Assembly (NCBI GenBank): GCA_947500415.1
Contig: CANMRT010000003.1
Span: 248,001-312,000, forward strand
Reading direction: 5' to 3'
Length of the DNA stretch: 64,000 nt
Origin: an uncultured Roseicyclus sp.
GTDB lineage: Bacteria; Pseudomonadota; Alphaproteobacteria; Rhodobacterales; Rhodobacteraceae
A program made the translations under genes and the position numbers. Of this stretch, positions 27,788 through 36,602 are shown piece after piece; the first letter of the stretch is position 1; every line of letters begins with the position of its first letter. The notes below the pieces were generated by a model, which saw nothing but the letters and a program-made list of their open reading frames with translations, made no database searches and was not told the origin of the DNA.

Positions 27788-29629
27788 ATGACCACCGAAT
27801 TTGCACCCGAAGGCCTGTTTGAACTCCTTGAGGGGCCAGCCCTCGCACGGCTGTCCCAAACCCCTGTCGAACGCGGCACCAAACTGATCGAAGCGGGCAC
27901 AAGTGCCGAGGCGATGTACCTCGTCGAGTCCGGGCGCTTCCGCGTAGAACGCGACGGCGTGGACCTGGCTGAAATCGGCGCAGGCGCTGTGATTGGTGAG
28001 ATTGCGTTTCTGACCGGCAGCAGCCGCACCGCAGACGTGGTTGCCGCGCGCGACAGCGTTGTCTACCGCATCGACCGACCCACCTACGATCAACTCTGCC
28101 GCGAGGTTGACGGCCTGCCGCAAGCCATTGCCGCCGAACTGGCCGACCGCCTCGCCAAAACCTCTGCCCGTGTGGTGCCCGACCCGGGCCGCCCGCCCGC
28201 GCGCACCTTCTGCATCCTACCAAGCGCCGGGGCTCCTCTGCCTGAACGCTTCATTCCAGACCTGACCCGCGCCATCTCGGCCCATCATCCCGTCTCGCTG
28301 GTGACAGAGGCCGACTTTCGCACCGCTCTGGGCGACCGCGCCGATCCCGCCACGCCTGAGGCCATCGCCTGGATGAACCAGCAGGAACGCAACGCGCGCA
28401 TCGTGCTGTTCGTGGCCAATCCCGACGCCTCCGACTGGTCGCGCGCTGCCTTGAAGCAAGCCGACCAAGCCGTCTTCGTGGCCCAGGCCATCAATTATCA
28501 GGAACCGTCGGAGCTTGAGGATTTCGCCCTCCAGATCCTGCCTGAAAGCCAGCGTCGCCTTGTCCTTTTGCACCCGCATCGCTCGCAAAAGGCCGCGGGC
28601 ACCGGGCGCTGGCTCGACAGCCGCCCTGTCTTCCTGCACCACCACGTCGCGCTGACCGGCGGTGACGATGACATCTCGCGCCTTGGCCGGTTCTTATCGG
28701 GCCGTGCCATCGGCATGGTCCTCTCCGGTGGCGGCGCGTTCGGCGTGGCCCATGTCGGCGTTTTCCGCGCCATGGCCGAAGCTGGCCTGCCCGTGGACAT
28801 CATCGGCGGCACCTCCGTCGGCTCCGCCATGGGCGGGGCCTTCGCGCTTGGCGTGCCCGCGGAAGAAATCGGCCCACGCGTTGAGAAAATCTTCGTCAAA
28901 TCCGGGGCCATGCGCCGCGTGACGATCCCGAAATTCGCCTTCCTCGACCACAAGGTCCTCGACGCCGCCCTGCGGGAGCATTTCTACGACGACCCGATCG
29001 AAGACCTCTGGACTCCCTACTACGCCGTCGCCGCCGACCTATCGTCGATGGAACGCACCGTGATCCGCCGCGGCCCTTTGTGGGAGGCGATCCGCGCGTC
29101 GTCGGCCATTCCCGGCGTCCTACCGCCGTTCTTTTCGCGCGAAGGCCGAATGCTCGTCGATGGGGGCTGTATCGACAACATGCCCTTCCGCACCATGCAC
29201 GGCCTCAAGACTGGCCCGAACGTGATCGTCAACGTGCAGAAGGCCACAAACAAGCTTGTCCATGTGGATTACGAAAAACTGCCCGGCCGGGGGGAGCTCT
29301 TGCGCAAAACCATCCTGCCCGGCGGCAAGAAAGGCGCGCAGCGTGTGCCCGGTGTGATCTCTACCGTTATGCGCTCGCTTCTGGTGGGCCAATCCGACAT
29401 GCTCGCCGATCTTGATGAGACCGACCTGATGATCCGCCCCCCGGGCCTCAAGGGCGCGGGCTTCCTCGCATGGAACCAGCACAAACTGTTTTACGAGATC
29501 GCGTACAAAAACGCCTCTGAGATTTTCGAAGGCCGTGGCGAGGGCATCAACCAAACCGCCCTCGACGCTCTGCGGCTTGCCGCCGATGGCGCGTCCACTT
29601 CGGAAATGGCGGTGGACGGCGCGGCCTGA
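27788..29629 (+). CDS. Patatin-like phospholipase with cyclic nucleotide-binding domain
   Basis: The 613-residue protein resembles the neuropathy-target-esterase group. Residues about 15-120 form a cyclic nucleotide-binding-type domain (MYLVESGRFRVERDG, GEIAFLTGSSRTADV). The C-terminal patatin domain has the oxyanion motif VLSGGGAFGVAHVG, the nucleophile GTSVG (S343), and DGG (D458). It probably hydrolyses phospholipid or lysophospholipid acyl esters at the membrane, with activity or location controlled by the N-terminal domain. A 120-base gap precedes it, in which I see nothing distinctive. Confidence 0.9.
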   Translation: MTTEFAPEGLFELLEGPALARLSQTPVERGTKLIEAGTSAEAMYLVESGRFRVERDGVDLAEIGAGAVIGEIAFLTGSSRTADVVAARDSVVYRIDRPTYDQLCREVDGLPQAIAAELADRLAKTSARVVPDPGRPPARTFCILPSAGAPLPERFIPDLTRAISAHHPVSLVTEADFRTALGDRADPATPEAIAWMNQQERNARIVLFVANPDASDWSRAALKQADQAVFVAQAINYQEPSELEDFALQILPESQRRLVLLHPHRSQKAAGTGRWLDSRPVFLHHHVALTGGDDDISRLGRFLSGRAIGMVLSGGGAFGVAHVGVFRAMAEAGLPVDIIGGTSVGSAMGGAFALGVPAEEIGPRVEKIFVKSGAMRRVTIPKFAFLDHKVLDAALREHFYDDPIEDLWTPYYAVAADLSSMERTVIRRGPLWEAIRASSAIPGVLPPFFSREGRMLVDGGCIDNMPFRTMHGLKTGPNVIVNVQKATNKLVHVDYEKLPGRGELLRKTILPGGKKGAQRVPGVISTVMRSLLVGQSDMLADLDETDLMIRPPGLKGAGFLAWNQHKLFYEIAYKNASEIFEGRGEGINQTALDALRLAADGASTSEMAVDGAA

Positions 29630-29786
29630 TTGGCCTAATCCGTCCTCTCCTGCCGGAGGACCCTGCCGATGATCCAGACAGCCTGACCCAAAGTCTCTCG
29701 CGCCTGCCGGGCGCGCTGTCTCTCGCACTTCGCGTTGCACCCAAAACAAGGGCAAACGCAAAGCGCTGATCTATCGGAGCATTATT

Positions 29787-30311
29787 ATGCACCCCATTAT
29801 CTATGACGTGGCGGTTTCCGCCGACGGCTTCATTGCAGGCCGCAATTCTGACGTGTCCGCCTTCCCCCACGCCGGCCCTATCGTGGCCGACTACACAGAC
29901 CGCCTTGGCACATATGCCGTGGCTCTCATGGGCAGGGCGACTTACGAGTTCGGTTACGCCTTCGGGATGGAACCAGGCCAAAACCCTTACCCGCATCTCC
30001 GGTCTATCGTGGTCTCTAAAACCCTGACCCTGCCCGACAAAAGTGAGGTCGAGGTCTGGCGCGACCTGTCGGGCCTGACCGACCTGCGCCAATCCGGTCC
30101 GGGGGTCATCTACCTCTGCGGCGGTAGCCATCTTGCGGGCGCTATCGCAAACGCAGGCCACTTGTCTGAGCTCTGGCTCAAACGCGCGCCCGTGGTTCTG
30201 GGGGGCGGCACGCCGCTTTTCTCCGGCCTCGACGCGCCGCTGAACCTCCAGCCAACCGGACAGACGGATTACGGCGACAACCTGCTGTTCCAATCCTTCC
30301 GGATTACCTGA
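29787..30311 (+). CDS. Dihydrofolate reductase / RibD C-terminal domain protein
   Basis: The 174-residue cytosolic protein carries YDVAVSADGFIAG at the N-terminus, ALMGRATYEFGYAFG in the middle, and YLCGGSHLAGAIANAG for NADPH binding, the usual pattern of stand-alone RibD_C/DHFR-like reductases. The physiological substrate of these stand-alone proteins is unknown. The 157-base gap upstream (29630-29786) contains a weak dyad GTCCTC/GAGGAC at 29642-29661 and no recognised gene. Confidence 0.82.
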   Translation: MHPIIYDVAVSADGFIAGRNSDVSAFPHAGPIVADYTDRLGTYAVALMGRATYEFGYAFGMEPGQNPYPHLRSIVVSKTLTLPDKSEVEVWRDLSGLTDLRQSGPGVIYLCGGSHLAGAIANAGHLSELWLKRAPVVLGGGTPLFSGLDAPLNLQPTGQTDYGDNLLFQSFRIT

Positions 30312-30377
30312 CCTTGGCACTTCTGCGCGCCGCCGTCATGGTGGCGCGCAACTCTGCCCCATGAAGGACATAACCCC

Positions 30378-30845
30378 ATGACCAAAGCACTGCCTCTCGC
30401 CGTCGCCATCACCCTCGCCGCCACGCTGCCGGGTCTCGCCCAATCAGCACTAGAGCGGATGGAAACCGCGACCGAGGCCACCTCCCTCAACATGGAAGCC
30501 TTCATGGTCTCCCGCGCACCGGGGCTGGCTGATTTCATGCCAGATTGGGATTGGGACGACGACATGCGTGAAGCCGCCTCCTGCACCATCGACGCGATCC
30601 GTGCCGAAGGCGGGGATGAGGCCCTGAACAGCTACCTCGACGCGCTTGATGTCTTTGCCGAGACCGAGTTCACCTCCATGGAACAACTCGCCACCTCTGC
30701 CCCCGTACCGATCAGTTCCGACTTTGCCGTTGCCACCAGCCAAAGCTGCGGCACCGACGCCATCGCCATGCGACGCATGGAAGAAAGCGGCCTCATGGGC
30801 GCGATGATGGATCCCGCGAACATGATGGCCCTGATGGGTCAGTAA
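30378..30845 (+). CDS. Secreted two-cysteine protein, family member 3
   Basis: The 155-residue protein has a signal peptide ending near GLA-QSALERM. It shares the plan of the proteins at 26100 and 26555: ALERMETATEATSLN, WDDDMREAASCTIDAIR with the first cysteine, and SQSCGTDAIAMRRMEESGLM with the second. The tail is methionine-rich (MMDPANMMALMG). AAGGA precedes the ATG. It ends just before a dyad repeat that may terminate transcription. Confidence 0.7.
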   Translation: MTKALPLAVAITLAATLPGLAQSALERMETATEATSLNMEAFMVSRAPGLADFMPDWDWDDDMREAASCTIDAIRAEGGDEALNSYLDALDVFAETEFTSMEQLATSAPVPISSDFAVATSQSCGTDAIAMRRMEESGLMGAMMDPANMMALMGQ

Positions 30846-30857
30846 GGCAGTCCTGGA

Positions 30858-30901
30858 GGATGGTTAGAGGGGCGAGGTCGTCAGGCAACGTCTCCCCATC
30901 C
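30858..30901. repeat. Dispersed dyad repeat, copy 1
   Basis: The element runs GGATGG, then GAGGGGCGAGG, GTCGTCA, CAACGTCTCCCC, ATCC, so its ends are inverted repeats (GGATGG/CCATCC). It sits between two convergent genes. A closely similar element is at 34026-34071. It may be a REP-type element or serve as a bidirectional terminator. Confidence 0.65.
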
Positions 30902-30904
30902 CGC

Positions 30905-31372
30905 TCAATAAAGCGTCCGCGCCGCGCGCCTGACGCTGAACCCATTCCCGCGCCCGTTCTGACAGGTCACGCCGGTCTCCGCCATCTGACATTCAAACGA
31001 CAAGATCGACCAATCCGCTCCATAGCCAATCGCGCCGTGGATCGGCCAGAAAACATCGCTATGGCACGCCCACTGCTCCCGCGAGGGGCCATTGGGCGGC
31101 AGGATCAGCATCCGGGTCCGGTCCAGATTACAAGTCGGGTCATCATCGCCGTAGTAATTCGGCAGCGCCCAAGTCGCCTCGAAGATTAGGCACACGAACG
31201 GCCGCTGCTGGGGCGGCAAGGGCCGCTCCCAATCATCTTGCAGATAGCAGGTGATATTCCCGCTCGGGCTCGCAAAGCCAGGCCGGTCGGCCAGCGCCGG
31301 GCCAGCCAAAACCATGAAGACAAAAACAAAAGCGCTAGCCGTCCACCCGGATAACCGCGTTCTTCGGATCAT
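30905..31372 (-). CDS. Secreted cysteine-rich protein, DUF6636-like
   Basis: The 155-residue product has a signal peptide (MIRRTRLSGWTASAFVFVFM... ending GPALA). The mature part carries ASPSGNITCYL at the start, several further cysteines, and the terminal block FECQMAETGVTCQNGRGNGF, which fits DUF6636-type small extracytoplasmic proteins. Function is unknown. I chose ATG 31372; it lies within the last 38 bases of the upstream dehydrogenase gene, so the two genes overlap in the same direction. Confidence 0.65.
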   Translation of the reverse strand: MIRRTRLSGWTASAFVFVFMVLAGPALADRPGFASPSGNITCYLQDDWERPLPPQQRPFVCLIFEATWALPNYYGDDDPTCNLDRTRMLILPPNGPSREQWACHSDVFWPIHGAIGYGADWSILSFECQMAETGVTCQNGRGNGFSVRRAARTLY

Positions 31373-33839
31373 ATGGGCTGTCCTCCACGACTTCCGCATC
31401 CCAAAGCTCGCGGAACATCCGCACCTTCAACTTGGTGCCAACCTCCGCAAGATCTGGCCGAACGTAGCCCATCCCGATCTGCTTGCCAAAGGCCACGGAA
31501 TACCCGCCCGAGGTCAAGCGACCAACCTTCTCACCATCGACGAGCAGCGCCTCGCGCCCCCACGGATCCGCATCCTCCGGCCCATCAATCAGAACCGTCA
31601 CGCATTTCGACCGCACACCGGTCGCAACCATAGCGTCCTTACCGTGGAAATCCTTCTCCAGGTCCACAAACCGGTCCAGTCCCGCCTCCAGCGGCGTCGC
31701 ATCCCGGCCCAGCTCCGTCCCGAACGCGCGATACGATTTCTCCTGCCGCAACCAGTTCTGCGCGCGGCCGCCGACCAGCTTTATCCCGTGCTTCTCACCG
31801 GCGGCAACCAATTGGTCCCACAGGTAATTCTGCATCTCGATGGGATGGTGCAATTCCCACCCCAACTCACCGGTATAGGCCACTCGGATCGCCCGCACCG
31901 GGCACATCCCCAACTCAATCTCACGCATGGACAACCACGGGAACCGCTTATTCGACAAAACCGATCCCGGGTCCGCATCTTTCACCAGCTCATTCATCAC
32001 ATCGCGCGATTTCGGCCCTGCGATCGCGAAGACGCCCCATTTCGTGGTGACATCTTCCTCGTTAATCCGCCCGAACCGATCCTCATTCGCCATGATCGCC
32101 TTGTATAGGTAATCCTGATCGTAGGCCTGCCAGGCCCCTGCGCTGACGAGGTAGTAATCATCCTCCGCCATTCGCACGATGGTGTATTCCGTCCGCGTCG
32201 TCCCGGCTTCGGTCAGCGCATAGGTCAGGTTGATCCGCCCCACCTTGGGCAGCTTGTTGGTCGTGAACCAATCCAGGAACGCCGTCGCCCCCGGCCCTGA
32301 AATCCGGTGCTTCGCGAACGCCGTTGCATCCAGCAGCCCCACGCCCTCGCGGATCGCCTCCGCCTCAGACTTGGCATACTCCCACCAGCCGCCGCGCCGG
32401 AACGACCGGCTCTCACGGTCAAAGCTGTCAGGCGCGTCAAGCGGCCCGTAATAATTCGGCCGTTCAAACCCATTCACACAGCCAAACTGCGCCCCCGCCG
32501 CCTTCTGCCGGTCATAGGCCGGCGCGGTCCGCAAAGGCCGGCACGCCTCCCGCTCTTCATCGGGATGGTGCAGCACGTAAACGTGATCGTAGCACTCCTC
32601 GTTCTTGCGCGCGGCATATTCGGTGGTCATCCAATCCTGCCCGTAGCGCTTGGGATCGAGCGAGGCCATGTCGATCTCGGCCTCCCCCTCGACCATCATC
32701 TGCGCCAGATAATAGCCCGTGCCACCGGCGGCAGTGATCCCGAACGAGAACCCCTCGGCCAGCCACATATTGTCCAACCCCGGCGCAGGCCCCACCAGCG
32801 GATTGCCATCGGGCGTGTAACAAATCGGCCCGTTGAAATCATCCTTCAGCCCGCTCTCTTCGCAAGAGGGCACGCGGTGGATCATCGCCATGTATTGCTC
32901 TTCGATCCGCTCCAGATCGAGGGGGAACAGATCGGCCCGGAAGCTGTCCGGCACTCCATGTTCAAAGCAGGCAGGGGCATTCTTCTCGTAAACGCCCAAT
33001 ATCCAACCGCCCCGCTCCTCACGCACGTAGCTCTGCGCATCAGCATCACGGATCACCGGATGCTCCGCATTCCCCTGTCCGCGCCACTCCACCAGGGTCG
33101 GGTCCTGATCCATCACGATGAACTGATGTTCCACCGGCACCGCAGGCATTTTGATGCCCAACATCTTCGCGGTCCGCTGCACGTGATTACCGCTCGCCGT
33201 CACCACATGCTCGGCCGTGATCACTTGGGTCTCGTCGGAGGGCACAAGGTTGCCCCCCTTTTCGACCATCTTCGTCACAGTCACTTCCCAGGCAGAGCCG
33301 TTCCACGCGAACGCATCCGCCTGCCACTTCCGTACAATCTCCACACCCCTTTGCCGCGCGCCCTTGGCCATCGCCATGGTCACATCCGCGGGGTTAATGT
33401 AGCCGTCCGTATTGTGGTAAATCGCGCCCTTCAGGTCTTCAGTCCGGATCAGCGGCCAGCGCTCCTTGATCTGCTCCGGCGTCAGCCATTCAAACGGCAC
33501 GCCCACCGTCTCAGCGGTGGAGGCATAGAGCATATACTCATCCATCCGCTCCTGCGTCTGCGCCATCCGCAAATTTCCCACCACGGCAAACCCCGCGTTC
33601 AGCCCGGTCTCTTCCTCCAGCGTTTTGTAGAACTTGACCGAGTAGTCGTGGATATGCGTCGTCGCGTAGGACATGTTGAACAAGGGAAGCAAACCGGCGG
33701 CGTGCCAAGTGGAGCCTGAGGTCAGCTCATCCCGCTCCAGCAACATCACATCGTCCCACCCCGCCTTCGCCAGGTGATAGGCAATCGAGGTGCCAACGGC
33801 ACCGCCGCCAACAACAAGGGCTTTGACTTGGGTTTTCAT
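31335..33839 (-). CDS. FAD-dependent dimethylglycine/sarcosine dehydrogenase-like protein with GcvT domain
   Basis: The 834-residue protein begins with a DAO-type FAD domain (VVGGGAVGTSIAYHLA, 9-24). The segment SGSTWHAAGLLP (H46) matches the motif whose His holds covalent FAD in sarcosine and dimethylglycine dehydrogenases. From about residue 430 it continues into the aminomethyltransferase (GcvT) domain with a C-terminal GCV_T_C part (PLEAGLDRFVDLEKDFHGKDAM). It should demethylate an N-methylated glycine, betaine-derived or similar, and pass the one-carbon unit to tetrahydrofolate. Substrate within this family cannot be settled from sequence. Confidence 0.9.
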   Translation of the reverse strand: MKTQVKALVVGGGAVGTSIAYHLAKAGWDDVMLLERDELTSGSTWHAAGLLPLFNMSYATTHIHDYSVKFYKTLEEETGLNAGFAVVGNLRMAQTQERMDEYMLYASTAETVGVPFEWLTPEQIKERWPLIRTEDLKGAIYHNTDGYINPADVTMAMAKGARQRGVEIVRKWQADAFAWNGSAWEVTVTKMVEKGGNLVPSDETQVITAEHVVTASGNHVQRTAKMLGIKMPAVPVEHQFIVMDQDPTLVEWRGQGNAEHPVIRDADAQSYVREERGGWILGVYEKNAPACFEHGVPDSFRADLFPLDLERIEEQYMAMIHRVPSCEESGLKDDFNGPICYTPDGNPLVGPAPGLDNMWLAEGFSFGITAAGGTGYYLAQMMVEGEAEIDMASLDPKRYGQDWMTTEYAARKNEECYDHVYVLHHPDEEREACRPLRTAPAYDRQKAAGAQFGCVNGFERPNYYGPLDAPDSFDRESRSFRRGGWWEYAKSEAEAIREGVGLLDATAFAKHRISGPGATAFLDWFTTNKLPKVGRINLTYALTEAGTTRTEYTIVRMAEDDYYLVSAGAWQAYDQDYLYKAIMANEDRFGRINEEDVTTKWGVFAIAGPKSRDVMNELVKDADPGSVLSNKRFPWLSMREIELGMCPVRAIRVAYTGELGWELHHPIEMQNYLWDQLVAAGEKHGIKLVGGRAQNWLRQEKSYRAFGTELGRDATPLEAGLDRFVDLEKDFHGKDAMVATGVRSKCVTVLIDGPEDADPWGREALLVDGEKVGRLTSGGYSVAFGKQIGMGYVRPDLAEVGTKLKVRMFRELWDAEVVEDSPYDPKNAVIRVDG

Positions 33840-33852
33840 GGGCGCGCACTCC

Positions 33853-33882
33853 GGGCAGGTCTGATCACAAACCTACCTGCCC
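33853..33882 (-). promoter_or_regulatory. Inverted repeat in the leader of the dehydrogenase gene
   Basis: GGGCAGGT (33853-33860) and ACCTGCCC (33875-33882) are a perfect 8-bp inverted repeat spaced by 14 nt, ending 13 nt before the start codon region at 33839. In the transcript, GGAG follows the hairpin directly. It could be an operator or a translational control hairpin. The rest of the region to 34025 has no gene I can support. Confidence 0.5.
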
Positions 33883-34025
33883 CAAACGCGATCAAAGCGC
33901 CTTACCCACCCGACCGAAACGTGCGGAAAAGCGACATGCGCACCACCCTCCCGTTCATCTTGACCAATACAACTCAAGACACCACGTCACAGCTTTTACC
34001 AACTTCGAAGATTACAGGCCCGGCT

Positions 34026-34071
34026 GGATGTGGAGAGGGGCGAGGCCGTCACGCCAACGTCTCCCCCATCC
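34026..34071. repeat. Dispersed dyad repeat, copy 2
   Basis: Second copy of the element at 30858: GGATGTGGA, GAGGGGCGAGG, CCGTCA, CAACGTCTCCCCC, ATCC. It abuts the stop codon of the gene at 34072 on the minus strand and could end its transcript. Confidence 0.65.
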
Positions 34072-34542
34072 TCACCCAAAAATCGTGGCGTCAAACGACT
34101 GCCATACCTCCGGCTCATAAACTTGCGTGAAAACCGAATGACCAAGGAAAAGCGCCCTGTCAGCCCAATGCAACTCGACCATGCTCACGGAGCCATCTTC
34201 GTCCACGAACACAGACATCTCAGCCGCACCCAACGCTTGTGCAAAGGCACCCACATCCCGAAGGTCCGTGTCGCCCGCCTCCCGCCAACTCCCGGCATAT
34301 TCATCCCATAGCAGCGCCGCCGTCGCCTGCCGCGCGGCGTCCAATGCCGCCGCTTCAGTCCCAAGAAACTCCGCCAGAAATGCAAGCGTCGCATCCGGGA
34401 CGCGACCGTCCTTCAAACCCGGCGCGCCCGGCCCATTCTCTAACACTCGGATCGCAGGCCGACCCTCCGCAGACAAAAGCAGACCGAGGCCAGCTTCGTC
34501 CACGCTTACCTCAAAGACGACAGACCCGATCGTGACGCTCAC
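34072..34542 (-). CDS. Hypothetical protein coupled to a membrane protein
   Basis: The 156-residue cytosolic protein starts at GTG 34542, which overlaps the TGA of the upstream gene by 4 nt, giving MSVTIGSVVFEVSVDEAGLGL. It is acidic, with no signal peptide or transmembrane helix, and contains ATAALLWDEYAGSWREAGDTD and MSVFVDEDGSVSMVELHW. I do not recognise the family. It is the last gene of a three-gene coupled unit headed by a 2-hydroxyacid dehydrogenase. Confidence 0.6.
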   Translation of the reverse strand: MSVTIGSVVFEVSVDEAGLGLLLSAEGRPAIRVLENGPGAPGLKDGRVPDATLAFLAEFLGTEAAALDAARQATAALLWDEYAGSWREAGDTDLRDVGAFAQALGAAEMSVFVDEDGSVSMVELHWADRALFLGHSVFTQVYEPEVWQSFDATIFG

Positions 34543-35486
34543 TCGATGCTCCTTCGCACCAGCACCATCACCGACCACAAAAGCAGCACCGGCAGCACCA
34601 GCACCCGCAACACAAATATCCCGATGATCGTCAGCGTGGCCGAGAAAAGCGTATCCGCCTCCCGTGTGAAGACCGCCGCCGCCTCCACATAGCCCGCGAC
34701 AGAGTCCCGCGCCCCCGTGATCGCCGACAAAAAGCTCGAGATCATGCCCTCGGACCCCTCCGCCGCCCCGATCAACTCCTCCTCGCCCGCGCCAATCAGC
34801 ACCCGCGCCTCGCCCGCGACCGCGTCCAGCTCGTCCATCGCTTCATCCCACTGCGCCTGCGTGGCGACCTCGCCCAGCCAAACGCCGCCCGCGAAAACCA
34901 ATGGCAAAACCAACCCCAAAGCCGCGCCCAACCGTACCGCCCTCAGGCTCGCGCGCGCCGCAGATCCATTCGCAAAGCCATAGCCCGCAAGACCAACACC
35001 CAACACGATCAGCCCGATCGCGGCCACCGGCTGCAATCCCACCGTCGCAATCGCGGCCCCCGCCGCCACGGCAAAGACGACATCGGCCACCCGCTCGACA
35101 GTATCGTCAACGGGCTCCAAAACCTTCAAAGGCTGCAAAGACGCTTGCGCCCCGATGGAGGCGCCAACCTCCACCTCCTGCGCCGCCGACAGGGCCGCGT
35201 TGATCGCGCGCAAGCTCACGTAAACCCCCGCCGTCACCACCGCGATATCTTCCGCTGCATCCACCGCAGGCGGCAAAGCCGGGTTTATCCCATTGCCCCG
35301 CACAAGATCCCACGCGCCCACAACCAGGCAAACCAATCCGACAATTGCGAAAATCACGGGCCGCAAACCGCGCCCTGGCCCCATGGGTCCACCACCCCGC
35401 CGCTCGCCCTGCAAAACGGGCCGCTCCGGTTCAGGCTCCACTGCCCGCTCCGGCGCCCTCAGCGGCGGCTCGGCGCGCCCGCTCAC
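34539..35486 (-). CDS. Multi-pass membrane protein of unknown function
   Basis: The 315-residue protein has a Pro/Arg-rich cytoplasmic N-terminus (about 1-42), a first helix (VIFAIVGLVCLVVGAWDLV), a central helical region rich in Ala/Val with three or more hydrophobic segments (ADVVFAVAAGAAIATVGLQPVAA, AALGLVLPLVFAGGVWLG), and a last helix near the C-terminus (LRVLVLPVLLLWSVMVLV). The start is GTG 35486, overlapping the dehydrogenase stop by 4 nt. No family recognised. The amphipathic stretch 200-270 may be periplasmic. Confidence 0.65.
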   Translation of the reverse strand: MSGRAEPPLRAPERAVEPEPERPVLQGERRGGGPMGPGRGLRPVIFAIVGLVCLVVGAWDLVRGNGINPALPPAVDAAEDIAVVTAGVYVSLRAINAALSAAQEVEVGASIGAQASLQPLKVLEPVDDTVERVADVVFAVAAGAAIATVGLQPVAAIGLIVLGVGLAGYGFANGSAARASLRAVRLGAALGLVLPLVFAGGVWLGEVATQAQWDEAMDELDAVAGEARVLIGAGEEELIGAAEGSEGMISSFLSAITGARDSVAGYVEAAAVFTREADTLFSATLTIIGIFVLRVLVLPVLLLWSVMVLVRRSIE

Positions 35487-36469
35487 AGCATACTCGGCAC
35501 AACCAGATCCGGCGGCCTGTGCCCATCCGCGAAGGTCTTGATGTTGATAAGAACCTTCTCCCCCATCTCGATCCGCCCCTCCCGCGTGGCGCTGCCCATG
35601 TGGGGCAGCAACACCGCGTTCGGCAGCTCCCGCAGACGCGGGTTCACTTCACGCCCCTTCTCGAACACATCCAGCCCCGCGCCCGCAATCTCGCCAGCGC
35701 GCAGCATCCGTGTCAGGGCGTTCTCGTCGATCACTTCGCCACGCGACGTGTTCACAATCACCGCCTCGGGCTTCATCAGCTTCAGCCGCCGCGCATTCAT
35801 CAGGTGGAATGTGCTCGGTGTATGGGGGCAATTCACGCTCACCACATCCATCCGCGCAATCATCTGGTCGAGGCTTTCCCAATAGGTCGCCTGCAACTCC
35901 GCTTCTGTGTCCACATGCAGCCTACGCCGGTTGTGGTAATGCACCTGCATCCCGAACGCCGCCGCCCTCCGCGCCACCGCCTGCCCAATCCGGCCCATGC
36001 CAAGGATACCCAGCCGCTTGCCCGCAATCCGTCCGCCCATGAACGCGGTCGGCGACCAACCTTCCCAATTGCCCTGCTGCATCACGCCCATGCCTTCCGG
36101 CACACGCCGCAGAACACCCAGCATCAAGGCCATCACCATGTCCGCCGTGTCATCGGTCATCACACCGGGCGTATTGCTCACCAGAATGCCGCGCTGCCGC
36201 GCCGTGGACACGTCCACATGGTCCACCCCGGCCCCGTAGTTCGCGATCAGCTTCAGCCGCTCGCCCGCCTGGCCCAGCATTCCGCCGTCGATCTTGTCGG
36301 CAATGCACGGCACCAAAACGTCGGCCCGGGCCATGGCCGCGACCAGTTCCTCGCGGCTCATCGCGCGGTCATCTTCGCGCAATTCCACGTCGAAAAGTTC
36401 GCTCATTCGCGTCTCGACCGCCTCTGGCAACCGTCGCGTAACGACAACACTTAATCGCTCACCTGCCAT
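35483..36469 (-). CDS. D-isomer specific 2-hydroxyacid dehydrogenase (glyoxylate reductase-like)
   Basis: The 328-residue protein has the NAD(P)-binding motif LGILGMGRIGQAVARRA and the catalytic set Arg in NTSRGEVID, Glu in DVFEKGREVNP, and His in LLPHMGSAT, with a D-hydroxyacid substrate loop ANYGAGVDHVD. It probably reduces glyoxylate or hydroxypyruvate. I chose ATG 36469, preceded by GGAGG, giving MAGERLSVVVTRRLPE; longer frames lack homology. It leads a unit with two coupled uncharacterised genes. The 133 bases up to the divergent SH3 gene presumably hold promoters for both. Confidence 0.88.
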   Translation of the reverse strand: MAGERLSVVVTRRLPEAVETRMSELFDVELREDDRAMSREELVAAMARADVLVPCIADKIDGGMLGQAGERLKLIANYGAGVDHVDVSTARQRGILVSNTPGVMTDDTADMVMALMLGVLRRVPEGMGVMQQGNWEGWSPTAFMGGRIAGKRLGILGMGRIGQAVARRAAAFGMQVHYHNRRRLHVDTEAELQATYWESLDQMIARMDVVSVNCPHTPSTFHLMNARRLKLMKPEAVIVNTSRGEVIDENALTRMLRAGEIAGAGLDVFEKGREVNPRLRELPNAVLLPHMGSATREGRIEMGEKVLINIKTFADGHRPPDLVVPSML

Positions 36470-36602
36470 GCCTTGCCTCCGAACCCTTGGTTTTGGCCCT
36501 CTGTCGTGACACTCTCCTATCGTTACCGGTGGCGCAAGATCACCGGAACGATTGAGGACACGTCTGGCCCAGTACGGGTCATTGGATTCGAGGCAGGAAC
36601 CC

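Noticed and set aside
32307-33719. A 470-codon open frame on the plus strand
   Set aside because: It lies entirely antisense to the dehydrogenase gene. Its translation is Arg/His/Pro-rich without recognisable domains, as expected from the reverse frame of a GC-rich gene.
33840-34025. Glycine riboswitch upstream of the GcvT-fused gene
   Set aside because: I see only one short inverted repeat and none of the conserved glycine-aptamer stems. The enzyme also does not necessarily respond to glycine.
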